Notes: a model not told the origin generated them from the letters alone. Shown: positions 49,611 to 61,856, counted from the first letter of the stretch. The stretch is 64,000 nt of DNA from Ceratodon purpureus (GCA_014871385.1 CM026426.1:78535566-78599565), one strand, 5' to 3'. Made by a program: numbers and translations.

Positions 49611-52026
49611 ATATATCAATATGTGCAAAATGCACAGTTCAATTTTAAAGTGTATTTTGTTCAAAATTATTTATATTAATCTCTAATATAAAAATTTGTT
49701 CATTGGCCAATTCTTGGATTTTATGAATTGACAACATTATCATTCGAAGGTGCTTTTAATAATGAGTTTTAATTCATCCACAAATTTATCAAATTACGAA
49801 GATTATATTAGCATAGATGTTAAACCATTAATTATTATTCAATTAATAATTTCTTTAAATTTCTTCCCACACTAATTCGAATACATTTATAATTAAAAAT
49901 ATATAATTACAAAAATCCCTCTATCTAATTATTTATTTTAATTAAATTAGTATTTCTATTATTCTCAATTTCTGTATTTCTTGATTTGAATTGATGTATC
50001 AACAATTTTAACGAACATTTATATTCCCTTTTCTAATCCAACAAACAATGGACGGTTTAAAACTCTGTTCATTTAAAGAATGACTCAAAATATTTACATT
50101 ATTTTTTATCTAAAATGTTGTTCTCTTGTTGCCTCTTTCTAATAATTGTAATTAGAGTATATTTTATATTCTCTAATTTGTTGTTATAGACGATTGCATT
50201 TCAGACATTTGAAGTTTTCTAATGGCTGCATCATTCTGTATGAAAATGCAAATCATGTAAATATAAAATTTTAATGAAGTTATAAGGCAATGAATAATAT
50301 ATTATCAGATTCCCCCACATCATATTACGCATTATTAACTATATAAGAAAGAGAGAAAAGCAAAAAATTCAATATAATTATATGATACAAGATATGAGGC
50401 ATAATATTCTCCAATTTTTTGTTTTTTTTAATTTTTATTTTTTTTATTTCATGCATTTAAATTTTTAAATTTGAGAATGACTCTTCATTCCTGTTCTGCA
50501 TCATCGTAATACTGTACGTACCAAAATATTTCTTGAAAAAAAATAATCTAAATATTCGGTAATTATCTCTATGTGGAAGATTCTTCGTTATGTACTACAC
50601 AAATTTGAAATATTTATGTTTTTAAAATTTCATTTTCTTATATATGTAACTGCTTTAGTTTTATCTGTACTAAACTACTTGTATTCATATGTTCATTTTT
50701 TTAACGTAATTAAAAATATGCGTATTAATTATCCCTTAAAAACCCCTTCTTAAAATCTAACATGATATTAATCCATCAGGATGTGATAATAAGTTAATTT
50801 GAACTTGGAACTTGGGAAGCAGTCCTCATAGCGACCTCTTTAAAAGTGAACTTCGGATATTAAGTAGATCATATAACTATAGGAAATTGTAACTAACTTC
50901 TATGTCAAGATATCTATCCGATTTCACACAGTCATTCCTCACCAATTGCAATATACAAACACTCTCAAATGACAAGTAATTTGATTTTCCTTAAATATTA
51001 GGATTCAAATCCAGAAGGGGCTGCTCAAAGTTATGTCCTAGTACATTTAGGTTCATGAAAAACGTGTTCATAACCGTTTCTATAGAGGAAGTTTACTTTG
51101 GACATTATCTTGTTTGTTACTAATTTTACAGTGCTATCCTTAAAAAACAACATAAAGAATGTCCACTTTTCCCAATACTTTTGGACTTCATACTTCCTGA
51201 GAGTGTTATAATTTTATATCTTGGAATGATTCTAATTTATGGTACACAGTAATTCAGAACGTCATGGATGTAGATGTTAATAATCAGTCAGTTTCATTTT
51301 ACTATACAGAGAAATATATAATAATATTTAATTTCCACCATATAATGTTTCCAAACAATTGGGTTGGGTATTGCTTTTGAATTCATGAAGTGCTTCAAAA
51401 TGTAAGTGAACACTCAAGAATGGAATAGACTTTATGAAAGTTGTTACGAATCTGGAAAACAGTTTTCCATTCCGTTTGAGGTGAAACTCACATTCTCTCC
51501 ATCGGCAGGACTTCTTGGTCAAATTCTACCACGTCTGAATAAATATTTAAAAAAGTATGGAATTTGAACATTCTAATATCTCAAATGCCACATATGTAAG
51601 CGTTCAAATTTATAACAGTAAAGAACTGAGATCCCACGTACATTCTGATAAATCACTTTCATTGTTTCCGAAGTGAGTATTAATTGGACTCTGGAATTCC
51701 GTTTCGAAACGTCCTTCAATTATATCGTCCACCACATACCCTTCCCTGTTTTGATAATCTACTCCGCAGACGAGGTCCGAACCCGACGCACCCAGGTCTC
51801 AACGACGTCTGCAATGATTTCTACCGTCGGGTGTGCAGTAATTTGCGACGCATTCACAGCCAAACAACAAGTCCGCCAACGTGGACTGGTGACTTTCACA
51901 TTCAGCGAGAGACGGGCCCACGTCGATCAGGTTTTCCAAAATGCTATCGTCACCACTACCCAGGCATTGGTGGAGTTCCGAGGACGACGTCATCACCCTC
52001 CATGCGCAGAGAACTCGGCATCGTGA

Positions 52027-52752
52027 GGAGGACTACTGGTCAGGAACGACAGGGCCCTCGAAGGACGGGGTCAGAAACGACCCGTTCGCTACCAGTGCTG
52101 CCCCCTCACCTATGGCAGACCACGCCGGAAATCCTCCTCATATTCCCTCTGCTACTGCCTCTCTTTCTATTTCTCCTTCCTCGTCATCCTTCTGGTCCTC
52201 ACAGGCCTTACTGTGTTTATCATTTATGTTGTATTCCAACCGAAGCTTCCGAAGGCCACCATACAGAACGTTGCAATCACGAAGTTTAACCTGACCAACA
52301 GGGCCGGTGGACCGCTCAAGACCCTTGCTGACCTAAAGAACCCTGTTCTTAACTCAAACGTTGCGTTTACAATCCAAGTGGAGAATCCTAATGAGAAGCT
52401 GGGGATTCACTTCAGGGATGTGAGCGTGATTGTGGCATACAACGGAACAGAATTCGCACACAGCTTTGTAGCACCCTTTTTCCAAGCGAAGAAGACTACT
52501 TCTGAAGTGGTCGTTAATCTGAAGGCCTCGAATGACCTACTCTCTGAGAGTCAAGGGAAGGAACTGCAGATTGCGATCAACCAACATGATATACCCCTCT
52601 CTGCCCGCATTAATGTTCGGGCAGCGTTGCAGATTGGTTCCTGGGTTATACCACCAGATCATATCCATGTAGCGAGCAACCTGCAAGCGAGTCCTCCAAC
52701 CGCTCCTCGAGGTGCCAAACTCGTGTCGAAGTCCTGCCAATGGTTTCGGTGA
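52027..52752 (+). CDS. NDR1/HIN1-like (LEA_2) membrane protein, N-terminus unresolved
   Basis: The frame ending at TGA 52750-52752 shows the layout of plant NHL proteins: a basic segment (YGRPRRKSSS) before a Cys/Tyr/Phe/Leu-rich transmembrane helix at about 52145-52240 (FYFSFLVILLVLTGLTVF), then the typical juxtamembrane FQPKLPKATIQNVAITKFNL and a LEA_2 beta-domain (FTIQVENPNEKLGIHF, VIVAYNGTEFAHSF, PLSARINVRAALQIG) and a Cys-containing tail. Family members sit in the plasma membrane with the LEA_2 domain outside and are linked to defence and stress responses. The frame has no ATG after its previous stop (TGA 52024-52026), while another frame is open with Arg/Pro/Thr-rich disordered sequence from about 51684 to 52289. 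Either an upstream exon or a one-base length change near 52080-52140 is needed to supply the N-terminus. This is the most convincing host gene in the window; whether it is functional is open. Confidence 0.75.
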   Translation, partial: GGLLVRNDRALEGRGQKRPVRYQCCPLTYGRPRRKSSSYSLCYCLSFYFSFLVILLVLTGLTVFIIYVVFQPKLPKATIQNVAITKFNLTNRAGGPLKTLADLKNPVLNSNVAFTIQVENPNEKLGIHFRDVSVIVAYNGTEFAHSFVAPFFQAKKTTSEVVVNLKASNDLLSESQGKELQIAINQHDIPLSARINVRAALQIGSWVIPPDHIHVASNLQASPPTAPRGAKLVSKSCQWFR

Positions 52753-53925
52753 ATTTGCTGAGGCCTGACGAATTTGCTATAGGAGGAACATCATGGCAAT
52801 CTACAGTGACGGAATCTGCATGGTTCAACCTTCATGCGAAGAATGTGATGGTCCATATTCACATGATGGCCGAAGGGCTGCATTATTTTCTTAGTGCGAT
52901 GCTAGTGTGGGCGACGACCTGAAGATTCCTCGCAATGCTTTAAATATCAAGCTTTGCCATGGATTGCGAGATGGGCACCTCATTCTCTCTTGGTCATGAT
53001 CTGGGCGGAAGGTGCGAAGCGCTTCGCTGCTTCGATGTGACCACCTTCACTATCTTCATGAGATTCTGGACAGGATTGCTAGAGTGTGTCACTTTCGAGA
53101 TTCAGTACATCACTGACCTCCTCGGGGCTCCATACTCTCAAACCTTAGGCTTGCACATTCGGGAAGTATAGAGCTCTGGATCATTTCATTTTCCCGTGAG
53201 TGATTCACCTAAGCTTGTCGTTCACTGAGGTAGTGAGTCGTAGCGAGAGTACCAAAGCGGCTGGCTGCTCGTACTTTGTGCTCAAAGGCGAGCGGAGACT
53301 CTATCTTTTGCTGCATCTTCCGTGCAATCTTGTAGCGTTACATCTGGAAATTGCTACAGATTTTGTAAATCTTGTAATCATAGTGGTGCCTTCTTGCACC
53401 ATCATCTGGGCACTTTTTACTAATTTACAGAGGACTTACGATTCTTACATAGTGCTAAGCCAACACCATTTCTAAGTTCTATTCCAGTTCTTCTCATATG
53501 ATTTCTCAGGATCCACCATTATAACTCTCTGATGAAACTATTGTCCACGAGCAAAACTCCAGTTTTTGGTGATATTGGTACTGAATCAACAAATTGCAGC
53601 CCGTGGTCCACAGATCATTAAATGTTCCAACGGTCTCTACATTTGCAATTGAGGTATCCTTCCTCAGTTGGCCAGCACTTGAGCAGTAATAAAGCAGTCG
53701 TGGACAATTCCTTGGCAAATACACAAAGCAAAGAATGTACAAGGTTTTTGAAGAATGTGCAGCGACATCTTCAAGAAATTGAAAAACAAACAGTGCTGAA
53801 TTCAGACACGAAAATTGGCCAAATGTGCAGTTAGATGAAATTACACATAACGGTGCATAATACACAAGCATCATTAGACTAATGATAGAAGAAAATGTAA
53901 TGGAATAACTCTACAATTTAGTTCG
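52753..53925. other. 3' flank of the LEA_2 gene, no further gene
   Basis: Balanced composition fading to AT-rich; probably 3' UTR then intergenic. Small frames on both strands show no domain. Confidence 0.5.
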
Positions 53926-54030
53926 AGGTTCGAACCCCCGCCACGTGAACTTCGCAATATTTATCCCATGGTCTTTGGAATTACTGGGGTAAGCTCGTAT
54001 ATTATCCGCCGCTATTCGTATTACCCTTGT
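53926..54030. repeat. Dispersed repeat copy B, tRNA-like B box (SINE-like)
   Basis: Matches 21178-21290 in the same orientation over about 105 bases, including AGGTTCGAACCC, ACTTCGCAATAT, CCATGGTCTTTGGAATTACT and GGTAAGCTC. Similarity stops on both sides, so the common unit is short. Confidence 0.5.
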
Positions 54031-54922
54031 CACTTGGCACCTGGCCTGGGTGTGATTTCATTAACGAGGTAAATCGGAAGGACGACGTACGTCGCGAACA
54101 AAATCTGCCGGGGCCAGGACCAAACTGACATAAAGAAATCTCAAACTGGAATATGGTAATCTAACGTTGCTCTCAGAACATCCTTTTTCTTAATCATTAA
54201 CATAAATCCAGAGTGGAAATGATAATATGAGATTCCTCTAAAAAGAATTGCTCTCAGATGTATCCCTCTATTTAGGACATTCATTTTCTTGACAAATCCG
54301 AACAAGAATATGATAATGTGTCATTGCTGTTAGAGCATTTACAAGTACATGATAAATTGGTAGGATTAAATCAGCTTTTTCATAGAAATATTAAATAGTT
54401 TACTATCTGCATTCAATATTCAGATTGTCGTGAAATTGGTGGCCCCTTATTCCTGCAAGGGTTATTCATTCATGTAGAATTTTATTTATTTAATTTGTCC
54501 ATGTTTATGTGGTGAAATAAAATATGGCCAGACAATTCGAAGCTAAATCACGAACATTCAACTAAATGTGGTTGAAAAGCTTTGTCTATTCCCGTCGCAA
54601 AATCCTGCCGAATTTAATTCCCAGATCCAACCCAGACTGACTCATCCTTAGACAGTATAGCATAAATTACAAGCTCGATGCGTAATTACGATATTAACTA
54701 TCTATCATATATGCAAATAGTTTCGGATTTTTTTTTTTTCCTCTTTTTTTTTTCCCATTTTGCTTTTTTTTTTCCTTGATTCAAGTGGTGCGATCCATTG
54801 CAATTGAAAATGGAGTAGACCACGGCAAAACCAGGCAACGGAGGACCCAAGCCGGCGTACCTAAATCGAACCAATACCGAACCAAACCAAGATACCTGTA
54901 CCAAAAGAGATTTAGACTCATA

Positions 54923-54936
54923 TGGCGCTAGCGCCA
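54923..54936. repeat. 14-bp palindrome, TA centre
   Basis: TGGCGCTAGCGCCA, a perfect palindrome with a TA centre in place of CG. Confidence 0.9.
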
Positions 54937-55653
54937 AGAGGAATGAAGCAGCTAATTCTAAGAAAACAGACTTTCAAGAGAAAAACATAAAAAAGGCACA
55001 AAATCAATACAAACAGGGAGGGGAAAAAAGAAGATTCAGAACACAAAAAAGAGGAAGACGAAGATCCAGGAAAATTACGGTTGGAAAATCTTTTAGAAAA
55101 TATAGAAAAAGGTCGAGACCAAGATGACTGAATGATTTCACCCAATAGCATGCAACATTTCAGCCGCAGAACTGATATCGCTAGATTATTATCCTTCTCT
55201 ATGCAATATATTGTAACGTTGTTTGGCGTCACATTTGCAATTTCAATTGGACTCGGGGGATCGGGCCGATAAGCTTGGACGCCGTTCTATATTACAAGAC
55301 TTAAGATTATAGCAAAGAGAATATTCATCGAATGACTAAAGGTCAACATTATCCCAAGAGCTTAAGTTTTACCGACGCCCTAAGTATGTCGTTGTAATTT
55401 GCTAAAATGAAGTCTGAATGTGTCGAACGTTAATTTGGCAATGCGAAGTGTTTGCGGTCACATGTGATGCAGTACGGCGGACTAAACTCTTTTCGTTTGT
55501 GCCGTTTTGATTGTGACCTTTCGTTTAACCCTCGATTACATCATCTATTACAGCGGTTAAGTGAATTATACAAATATTAAGTGTCCTACTGAAGAGCGTC
55601 CCTAATAAAGAACTTGACTTCCTGTCTTTGCGTCCATTCAAAGTATGATCAGA

Positions 55654-55667
55654 CGGCGCCGGCGCCA
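55654..55667. repeat. 14-bp palindrome, one mismatch
   Basis: CGGCGCCGGCGCCA, differing from the consensus at the first base only. Confidence 0.8.
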
Positions 55668-55928
55668 TCCCACAACATAGAGGCAATAAGCTTAGATTTC
55701 GGAAGCACTCAACACGTAACGAACTCGTCATCATCAACATTGGAAGTGGATTTGACGGATATGAGCTTGACCACTGTCAAAAATCAACATTACTTGAACA
55801 AAATGAAGCGTAGTATATCAAGTTCAGTTACAAAGCTTCAGTAGATTTCAGCACTACTTATCAAGTTTTTCCAGAACTACGGCTTCTTATCTGATTTTTC
55901 TGAGTAACTTTCTATCTAATCATAGAAA

Positions 55929-57016
55929 CTAAAGGACCCGTGGTCGCTTTTGGATCGGGGTTGGTGACGAATTTCCTTGGGCCGGACTTTCTGCCTCTTG
56001 GGTCCCCAGCTCATTTGCTCCAATATCTCCACTGTCGCCGGCTTCATGAGACGATCAAATTAAGCACATTATCAGCGTCGGTGACTCATTCATTCAAAAT
56101 TGACATCCTCAAGAATAGAAATCAAATTATATCGACGGTATGATAAGACCTTACCTGCAGCAATTTCGTCCTCAGAAGATGAGGAACTCTGAATTGCCTC
56201 CGTGTTGTGCTCTGACAAGATCAAGGATGGGAACCCGAAGGTTTGCATCCAAGGAATCGGGAAAGGGAGGTTGCATTCAACCTTGCTGCACTCCGGATCT
56301 ACGGCTACTCGGATTGCGAAACAGAACATATGGTAGAAGTGCCCGCAAGGTGTTACTATCACTTCGTCTGCCGGAAATCCTGTTCCGCACATCTCGCATC
56401 TACGAGTGTCCCCTTCCGCAATGCTACTCGGATGAAGAACCGCGGACGAAAGTGTTAACTGCGTGTGTTCGCTATATCGGTGTAAAATATCAATGGTAAG
56501 GGACTGGTCAGCCTCCTTCTACTGCCACTCCTCGCGAAGGATATCGGTTTCACGCTCTGCCTCAAGAACTAAGACAATGACAGAACGGTAAGAACCATAT
56601 CCTTCCATATTGCAGAGAGTGGACTCTGCCTGAGCTCGGTCCTCCTTCAGCTGTCTCATCTTCTCCTGGAGTCCAATCACGTTCGCCCGTGTCTCGAATC
56701 GCACTGCTAGGTCAGTTGTAGTGGAACCAATCATGGCTGCCTGCACAACTGCATCTTTCACAGACTCATAGCAGAGTAGAAATCGTGAATGGGTGTCACG
56801 AAGAATACGCTCCGCCTCAGCAAGCGCGTTGACACCACTGGCTACCTCCCGCATTGAGGACTCTTCCACTGCAAATTCCTCTTTCAATTTCCTCAACTTC
56901 TCCTCAGAGATATCAAGCTTGCACTTAGCCTGTGATGCAAGCAAATGCTTGTGGTAACAGATGGACGTAATCCTAGAGTAGTGCGTACCAAAAGGGAACA
57001 CAGCCATCGACGACAT
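55929..57016 (-). CDS. Coiled-coil plus RING-like zinc-finger protein
   Basis: On the minus strand an open exon at about 57016-56519 encodes a coiled coil (KLDISEEKLRKLKEEFAVEE, then QEKMRQLKEDRAQAES); an acceptor inside it (TTGCATCACAG) suggests the main exon starts at GCTAAGTGC. Exon 56458-56155 carries a RING-like finger: CEMC, then 11-12 residues, PCGHFYHMFC, then ECSKVEC and PWMQTFGF. The C-x2-C and C-x-H-x2-H-x2-C order fits zinc binding of RING type. A clear donor (GCTGCAG, then GTAAGG) joins in phase to exon 56041-55929, which ends in a basic KRPRVL. The coiled-coil to RING junction is not resolved: the only phase-compatible donor gives an intron of about 51 bases. It follows the SWIM exon on the same strand, so it could be a second gene of the MULE-type element, part of one long gene, or a host E3-ligase-like gene. 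Confidence 0.5.
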
Positions 57017-57196
57017 TACGGAAAGGTAAGCAATGGTTCAAATGGGGCTAAGCTCGAAAGATCTAAAACCTGGTCACTTGTTAGTGAAGAGTTGCAAAGT
57101 TATTTATAGGGTCCATTGTGGCCGTATTGAATCATTCATCCCATCAAGCCAAATTGTTCATTCAACAGTGGCCTTCCCGGCGGTGCCTACTTCGAA

Positions 57197-57210
57197 TGGC
57201 GCCAGCGCCA
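57197..57210. repeat. 14-bp palindrome, CA centre
   Basis: TGGCGCCAGCGCCA. The arms are perfect (TGGCGC and GCGCCA) and the two central bases are CA. It lies between the coiled-coil exon and the SWIM exon. Confidence 0.9.
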
Positions 57211-57568
57211 ATCAGAGAAAAAATTGGCCGTTATACAATTTTGAATTCGGACATAAAATCACATAACGAGATATTTTACTTATGAACGTAAACTGTGGAG
57301 TAAAGATAGTAAGTTCTCGCTGCCACAAGATATATTTGTAATTACGTCAGTTTGTTTAATCCATTAAAATATTGCGGAAAAGAAAACTGAACAGAATCTA
57401 GGAATTGTGCTATCAACAGTCACTGCTAGGGGGATGCAAAATGCAACGCATTCTCAATGTGGGGGTCAGATCAGGGCTATTGATCTGTTTGCTTTTAGTG
57501 ATCGTGCCTGCGACAATTTCGAAACTTAGTTGACTCCGCCTTGATAGGACATGATTGCACCTGCACCC

Positions 57569-57844
57569 TTATTCCATGTTTAAAGTTTGATTAGGTCTCC
57601 ATGTCTTCATTATATCTTCCACTTCCGCTCCGCTCAAAGTTGCTTGATGTGGCCGCTCATCCGTGAGCGGTAATCCGAGGACTCGGTTGTAAATGTGGTA
57701 CATATGCTTACAGGTCATGTAAAAATGACCAGGCTTGTGGTCAGAGACGCTGTTAACAAAGAATGGACAAGTACAGGATGGTGTCTCACTTATGGTGATA
57801 ACGTAATTTACAGAATTGTTCGTAGTTGTCGACACGGTGTGCAA
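57569..57844 (-). CDS. SWIM zinc-finger exon of the MULE-type transposase
   Basis: An acceptor (GGATTCAG) at about 57867 opens a frame ending at 57569. It contains the SWIM signature C-x-C-x(n)-C-x-H: CTCPFF, a 16-residue spacer, then CKHMYHIY. SWIM fingers typically follow the catalytic core of MULE transposases and bind DNA or protein. Here the exon lies after the stop of the long MULE frame (57893), in the correct strand and order relative to the core. The exon needs an upstream donor in phase 1; one candidate (CTGG, then GTAGAG, about 58090) exists. The following DERPHQATLSGAEVEDIM resembles the tail after the finger in such proteins. High confidence for a SWIM motif, lower for the splice model. 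Confidence 0.65.
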   Translation of the reverse strand: MHTVSTTTNNSVNYVITISETPSCTCPFFVNSVSDHKPGHFYMTCKHMYHIYNRVLGLPLTDERPHQATLSGAEVEDIMKTWRPNQTLNME

Positions 57845-57892
57845 ATTAAACGTGAAAACTGAATCCTCCTTGCATTGACTCAGAACCCAAAC

Positions 57893-60800
57893 CTATGCGG
57901 CCATCCGTAATCCGTTTTTCCTTCGGGATTCTCCACTGTCTGTCAAAGACCGTCTATTTACTTTTTCCCCGGCCCTTCTTGGAGGTCTTCTCAGCGGATT
58001 CATTGGTGAGACGTTACTTGCAAACTCAATTTGTTGAAGTTTGAGTTGCTCTTCAACTGAAGCATCGTCTACCAAGAGGAATCCCGCTCTACCCAGCTCA
58101 TTAGCCTCTGAGTTAGTTAACTTTGTTCCTACATCAACTGGCCAAATTCTTGGTAGTTTTGGCGGCTTCCCCCCTCTCATATGGAGGACATGGTCGCTTC
58201 CCACACACCCAGATGCTGATCTTGGACAGAACCAATAAATCTGGAAGCTCTTGGTGAAACGGATTTCACATGTGCCATAGAAGGATGGAGCTGCGACGCT
58301 TAGATTCGTACTAATTTTAAAAGGTCGACCACAAGACTCCCATCTTCTATTACGATCAACGTAGGCGGAACATTTTCGATCCTTGCCTAGTAAAGATCTA
58401 CAAATGGCCAATTCATTGTGATCCATTTCCCTTTCCAATACAGGGATGCAGAATTGCGACACAGGCTCAGCAATTGGAATTTCCTGACTTCGAAATCCTC
58501 CTATGTGTGGCTCAGCGAGAAAATTGGATGATTGATAAATTGAGCTATTCGGTGCATAAAAGGGACGGTTTCCTTGTCCATAACTGTGATTCGAGATGTT
58601 TGGTCTTGAGACAGGGATGCGTATCCCTGTCTGCCCCGTGTATGAGTCACGGGAAGGATTCATGGATGATGACAATATCTGACTTGTCAGGTACTCTGGA
58701 GTAGAGAGCGGGAGAGAGGCGGGCCTCGAGACACTGGTTTGCTGATTATGGCGTTGATCAGGGTTCGGAGAATGTTTGTGTTGGGTATGAAATAGTTGTG
58801 ATTGAATTTGAGAATGCTGCCAATGATTCCCATGGATAGATGGCGCCATGGTTTGACCCTCACGTTGAGTTCGACCGAGGTCCCTCGCGCTTGGATTGTT
58901 GCCCTCCGAGTAGCAAACTTGGTAGGCTCGATCATGGTGCCTTGGCATCCCTACAGACGTAGTTGCGGTGCCAAATGGCGCCGGCGCCATTCCAGTCGAG
59001 TAGCAGTACCGATTTGCTGACGGTGTAGTTGTGGCTCTGGACTCTTGCTCGTCTATTTGGGAGGCATTTCGTTTCCTAGGTAGCGGCGTAAATACCGGTT
59101 GATCTTTCAGCAGCCTTCTGATACTTTGGCTGTCTTTATCGGGTCGATGTGAACGGGCTAAAGTTCGCCTACCGAGTCTCGCACTGATTCTAACGCTCTG
59201 AGTCCTATCAAGCTCCCCTTCCAATCCAACACTCCTCGAATAGAACTCTGTTCCTTTCACTGCTGCTTTCACTGCCATTGCGACTTTTTCAGGCCGGTGC
59301 GACCTTGCTGCACTTCTAAGCAACAAGTCAGCCTTCGATGGTCCAGAGCCTTTGAGTTCGCCTTTTGAGGCCCCGAGACAGAATTGTTGCTGGAGCAGAG
59401 ACCGGGTCATGTCCTCTGCGCACACTGTATACAAATCCATCTTAACCTTGTAACCACATGCTGATGTTGCCCACATTGAGCTGTGAACGGGTTTGCATAA
59501 ATTTGTAGTTGGAATTAGTGCTTCGCTCTCCAAATCCAAATCAAGTTCATTTACATGGTGATATGCAAATAGTGTCCGCCTTGCCATCCACCACGTCTTC
59601 CAGGCAAGCATGAACTTGACGTTGCATTTCTGAACAGCTTCAGACGTTTGCCACCATTCTTCAAGTTCTTCTGCAATCTGACGGAATTCCTGATTAGTTG
59701 GAGCCGATGCCCACCGTTTGCACATCTCGACATGGTGAACTCGATACTTTTCCAAAACCCACTTATTGGTGTGATCCCTAATGCTTTGTACGAAGTGGAA
59801 GTAGCAGGTCCTAAGGATGGGATTGTCGGGGTAGGGATCATCTCTCTCCACGTCGTCAAGATTTCCGTCTAAGCCCTCCACCAGTCCGTAAACTTCCCTA
59901 ACAGCATTGTAGTTCGCGGGGGCCGCGTCTGCCATAAACCCTTTGGACTTTGGTTTTGGCATCCCCGTTTCATAACCGCATTATTGAGGAGGTTCCAAAA
60001 TTTAATTTGGTTTTCAATGTTCTCTAGCTTCATCTCACAGACCGCGATGGTGAGCAACCGCTGGAGATTATGGTCATACACGTGCGCTGCCATCGTTGTC
60101 CAATGATGAATTCGTTTTACGTGGTCAAACATAACGAAAGAATCTTGCAAATCCCCTGATGTCATTCGCTTTACGAGGTCCACTCCGCTTCCAATACCAA
60201 CAGTCGACATCTTAAAAACAAATTTGATGCCTTCATCGGACTGACCAGGGAAATGACTCTCCTGGATGAAGCAGTAGCGGGAGTATCGCTTCAATGCTAA
60301 GATGCAGCGCTCTTGGTCTGACCTGAACTTAGTGACTACATACTTCACTCGAGTTTTGTCATGGTAAGGCGGTGCATCTTCTAGAATGCGGACTAGGTCC
60401 TCTTTGTTCAGCATCTCCCTCTCTTCGACTGTTGTGCTTTGCATAATTAAATCAAAGAAGTTCTTGTGCGCACAACGGAATCCTACCCACCCCGGTGCGG
60501 CCAGTAGCCAGGGCTGGTCATCCAGGAATTTGTGGATTGTATCCGTCATATTAACATACGCACCACGACTTCGCCCTGCAGCTGATGGATGAGAGTGTGT
60601 TTCGGCGTGCACAACTGCCCGCGTTAGAAATTCTGAATCATGGCTAATTATCCAAAGCACTGCCTCGCACTGATAAACGTGATAAGGTGTATGATGATAG
60701 AAGGAACATCTCCAGTCGCTATCTATTGGCGTTTTTCTAGGGATTACCCTTGTGTGACATCGGCCATCCCAGTATAGAGTGTTTGGACCATCATGGAGAT

Positions 60801-61856
60801 CGATATGAGGGCAATCAATGTTTTTACACTCAAAAGCTCCAGCAGACAAGCTTTTTCGAACACGCAGCCCTGCATCCTTAAGGCGGGCTGAATTGTAGAT
60901 GTTTGATTTTATCCAAGGATGCCCATCGAAAGATATATCAGTCGTTATGTAATCATCATCTGAAACTGGAGGAACTTCGTAAAGCTGATTTCCATCATAT
61001 TCCTTTGGCAAATATCTGCACTTGGTGTGCGGGAAATCTATAAGCGGTAGACTAGCAAGCTCACCCGTGCAACCTTTGCTAGGCAGATCCATTAAGTTTG
61101 GCATTATGGAGAACGCCCAGGGAACGGGGAGTTGTCGTCCTCAGCTACGGTTGCCCTTGGCCTTGGCGGAGAGCACGGTGTCATATAAGTTTCAGCGAGG
61201 GGATCATCCACTGAGTCCGCTCTCACCGATTCTAGTGGACTCCGACCGCACGGGGGACTTTGTGATCGAGTGGCTGCTGCCGGACTTTGCCTTGGAGTTG
61301 TGTCATCAGGTGTACCAGGAGCATGGTCGACCTCTGTGTTTTGAATATCCAAGGTACCAATTGGCTCCACTGGATAATCTTTGAGGTAGAGGTTCCGTCT
61401 ACCTGGCGCATTTAACCTGGGCGATCCAGAGCCTCCTTCGAATTCAGGACTTCCACACGAAAACCCACCCTCGCTGTATGGACTGTCACAGGACGTGTCC
61501 TCCAAAAGAATGCAGTCCACGAGGTGGTCATTTCCATTTCTCTTGGGTTGCAATTGCGCTTCTTCAGGTATTATCCCCATCTGTGGATCCCCATGTACAA
61601 TGTAAATCCCGTCTTTAGTGAAGGGCAACGTGAAAATCTTTTGGCCATTCTTTTCTTCCGGCCAGTAACGGCCGCAAAGAGCTCCAGAAACATCCGATCG
61701 TTTAATATCTATTGTTCCAATCGTTAGGCAGAATGACTGTACTAGACTGAACTCTAAGATTTCTACTGAATCACCAAAACCAGAGCAAACAAATCTTGCA
61801 GTTCCGCCAGCTAAAGCTAAATCCAACACACGCGGAATGGCTGCTGAGGGCTCCAT
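57893..61856 (-). pseudogene. MULE-type transposase, frame broken at two points
   Basis: Three long minus-strand frames follow each other: 61856-61104 (250 codons), 61104-59869 (411) and 59962-57893 (689). The middle frame holds an N-terminal region, a His-rich element (VVHAETHSHPSAAG) and the first catalytic block (SFVMFDHVKRIHHWTTMAA, with the probable first Asp). The third frame opens with KPKSKGFMADAAPANYNAV (probable second Asp) and RTCYFHFVQSI, the C-x2-H motif typical of MULE cores, then a Gly/Ser and Arg/Pro-rich tail and a Cys-containing C-terminal region (CPRSASGC, IWPVDVGTKLT). The frames overlap by TAATG at 61104 and by 94 bases at 59869-59962, where protein similarity crosses from one to the other within about ten residues at KRG or MPKPK. 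A one-base length change is the simplest cause there. A tiny intron could explain the 61104 junction instead. A SWIM exon follows. This is a plain DNA transposon gene, possibly recently inactivated. Confidence 0.7.
58976..58989. repeat. 14-bp palindrome, perfect copy inside the MULE frame
   Basis: TGGCGCCGGCGCCA within the long minus-strand frame, where it is read as part of MAPAP. A shorter TGGCGCCA core lies 135 bases to the left, at 58841-58848. Confidence 0.9.

Larger units (their letters stand above)
54031..55928. other. Intergenic DNA left of the RING-like gene
   Basis: No gene is supported. The stretch contains T-rich tracts (about 54729-54775) and two members of the 14-bp palindrome family. 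Confidence 0.5.

Noticed and set aside
61022-61384. Plus-strand frame of 120 codons
   Set aside because: Lies opposite the junction of the MULE frames and shows no domain; a shadow frame.
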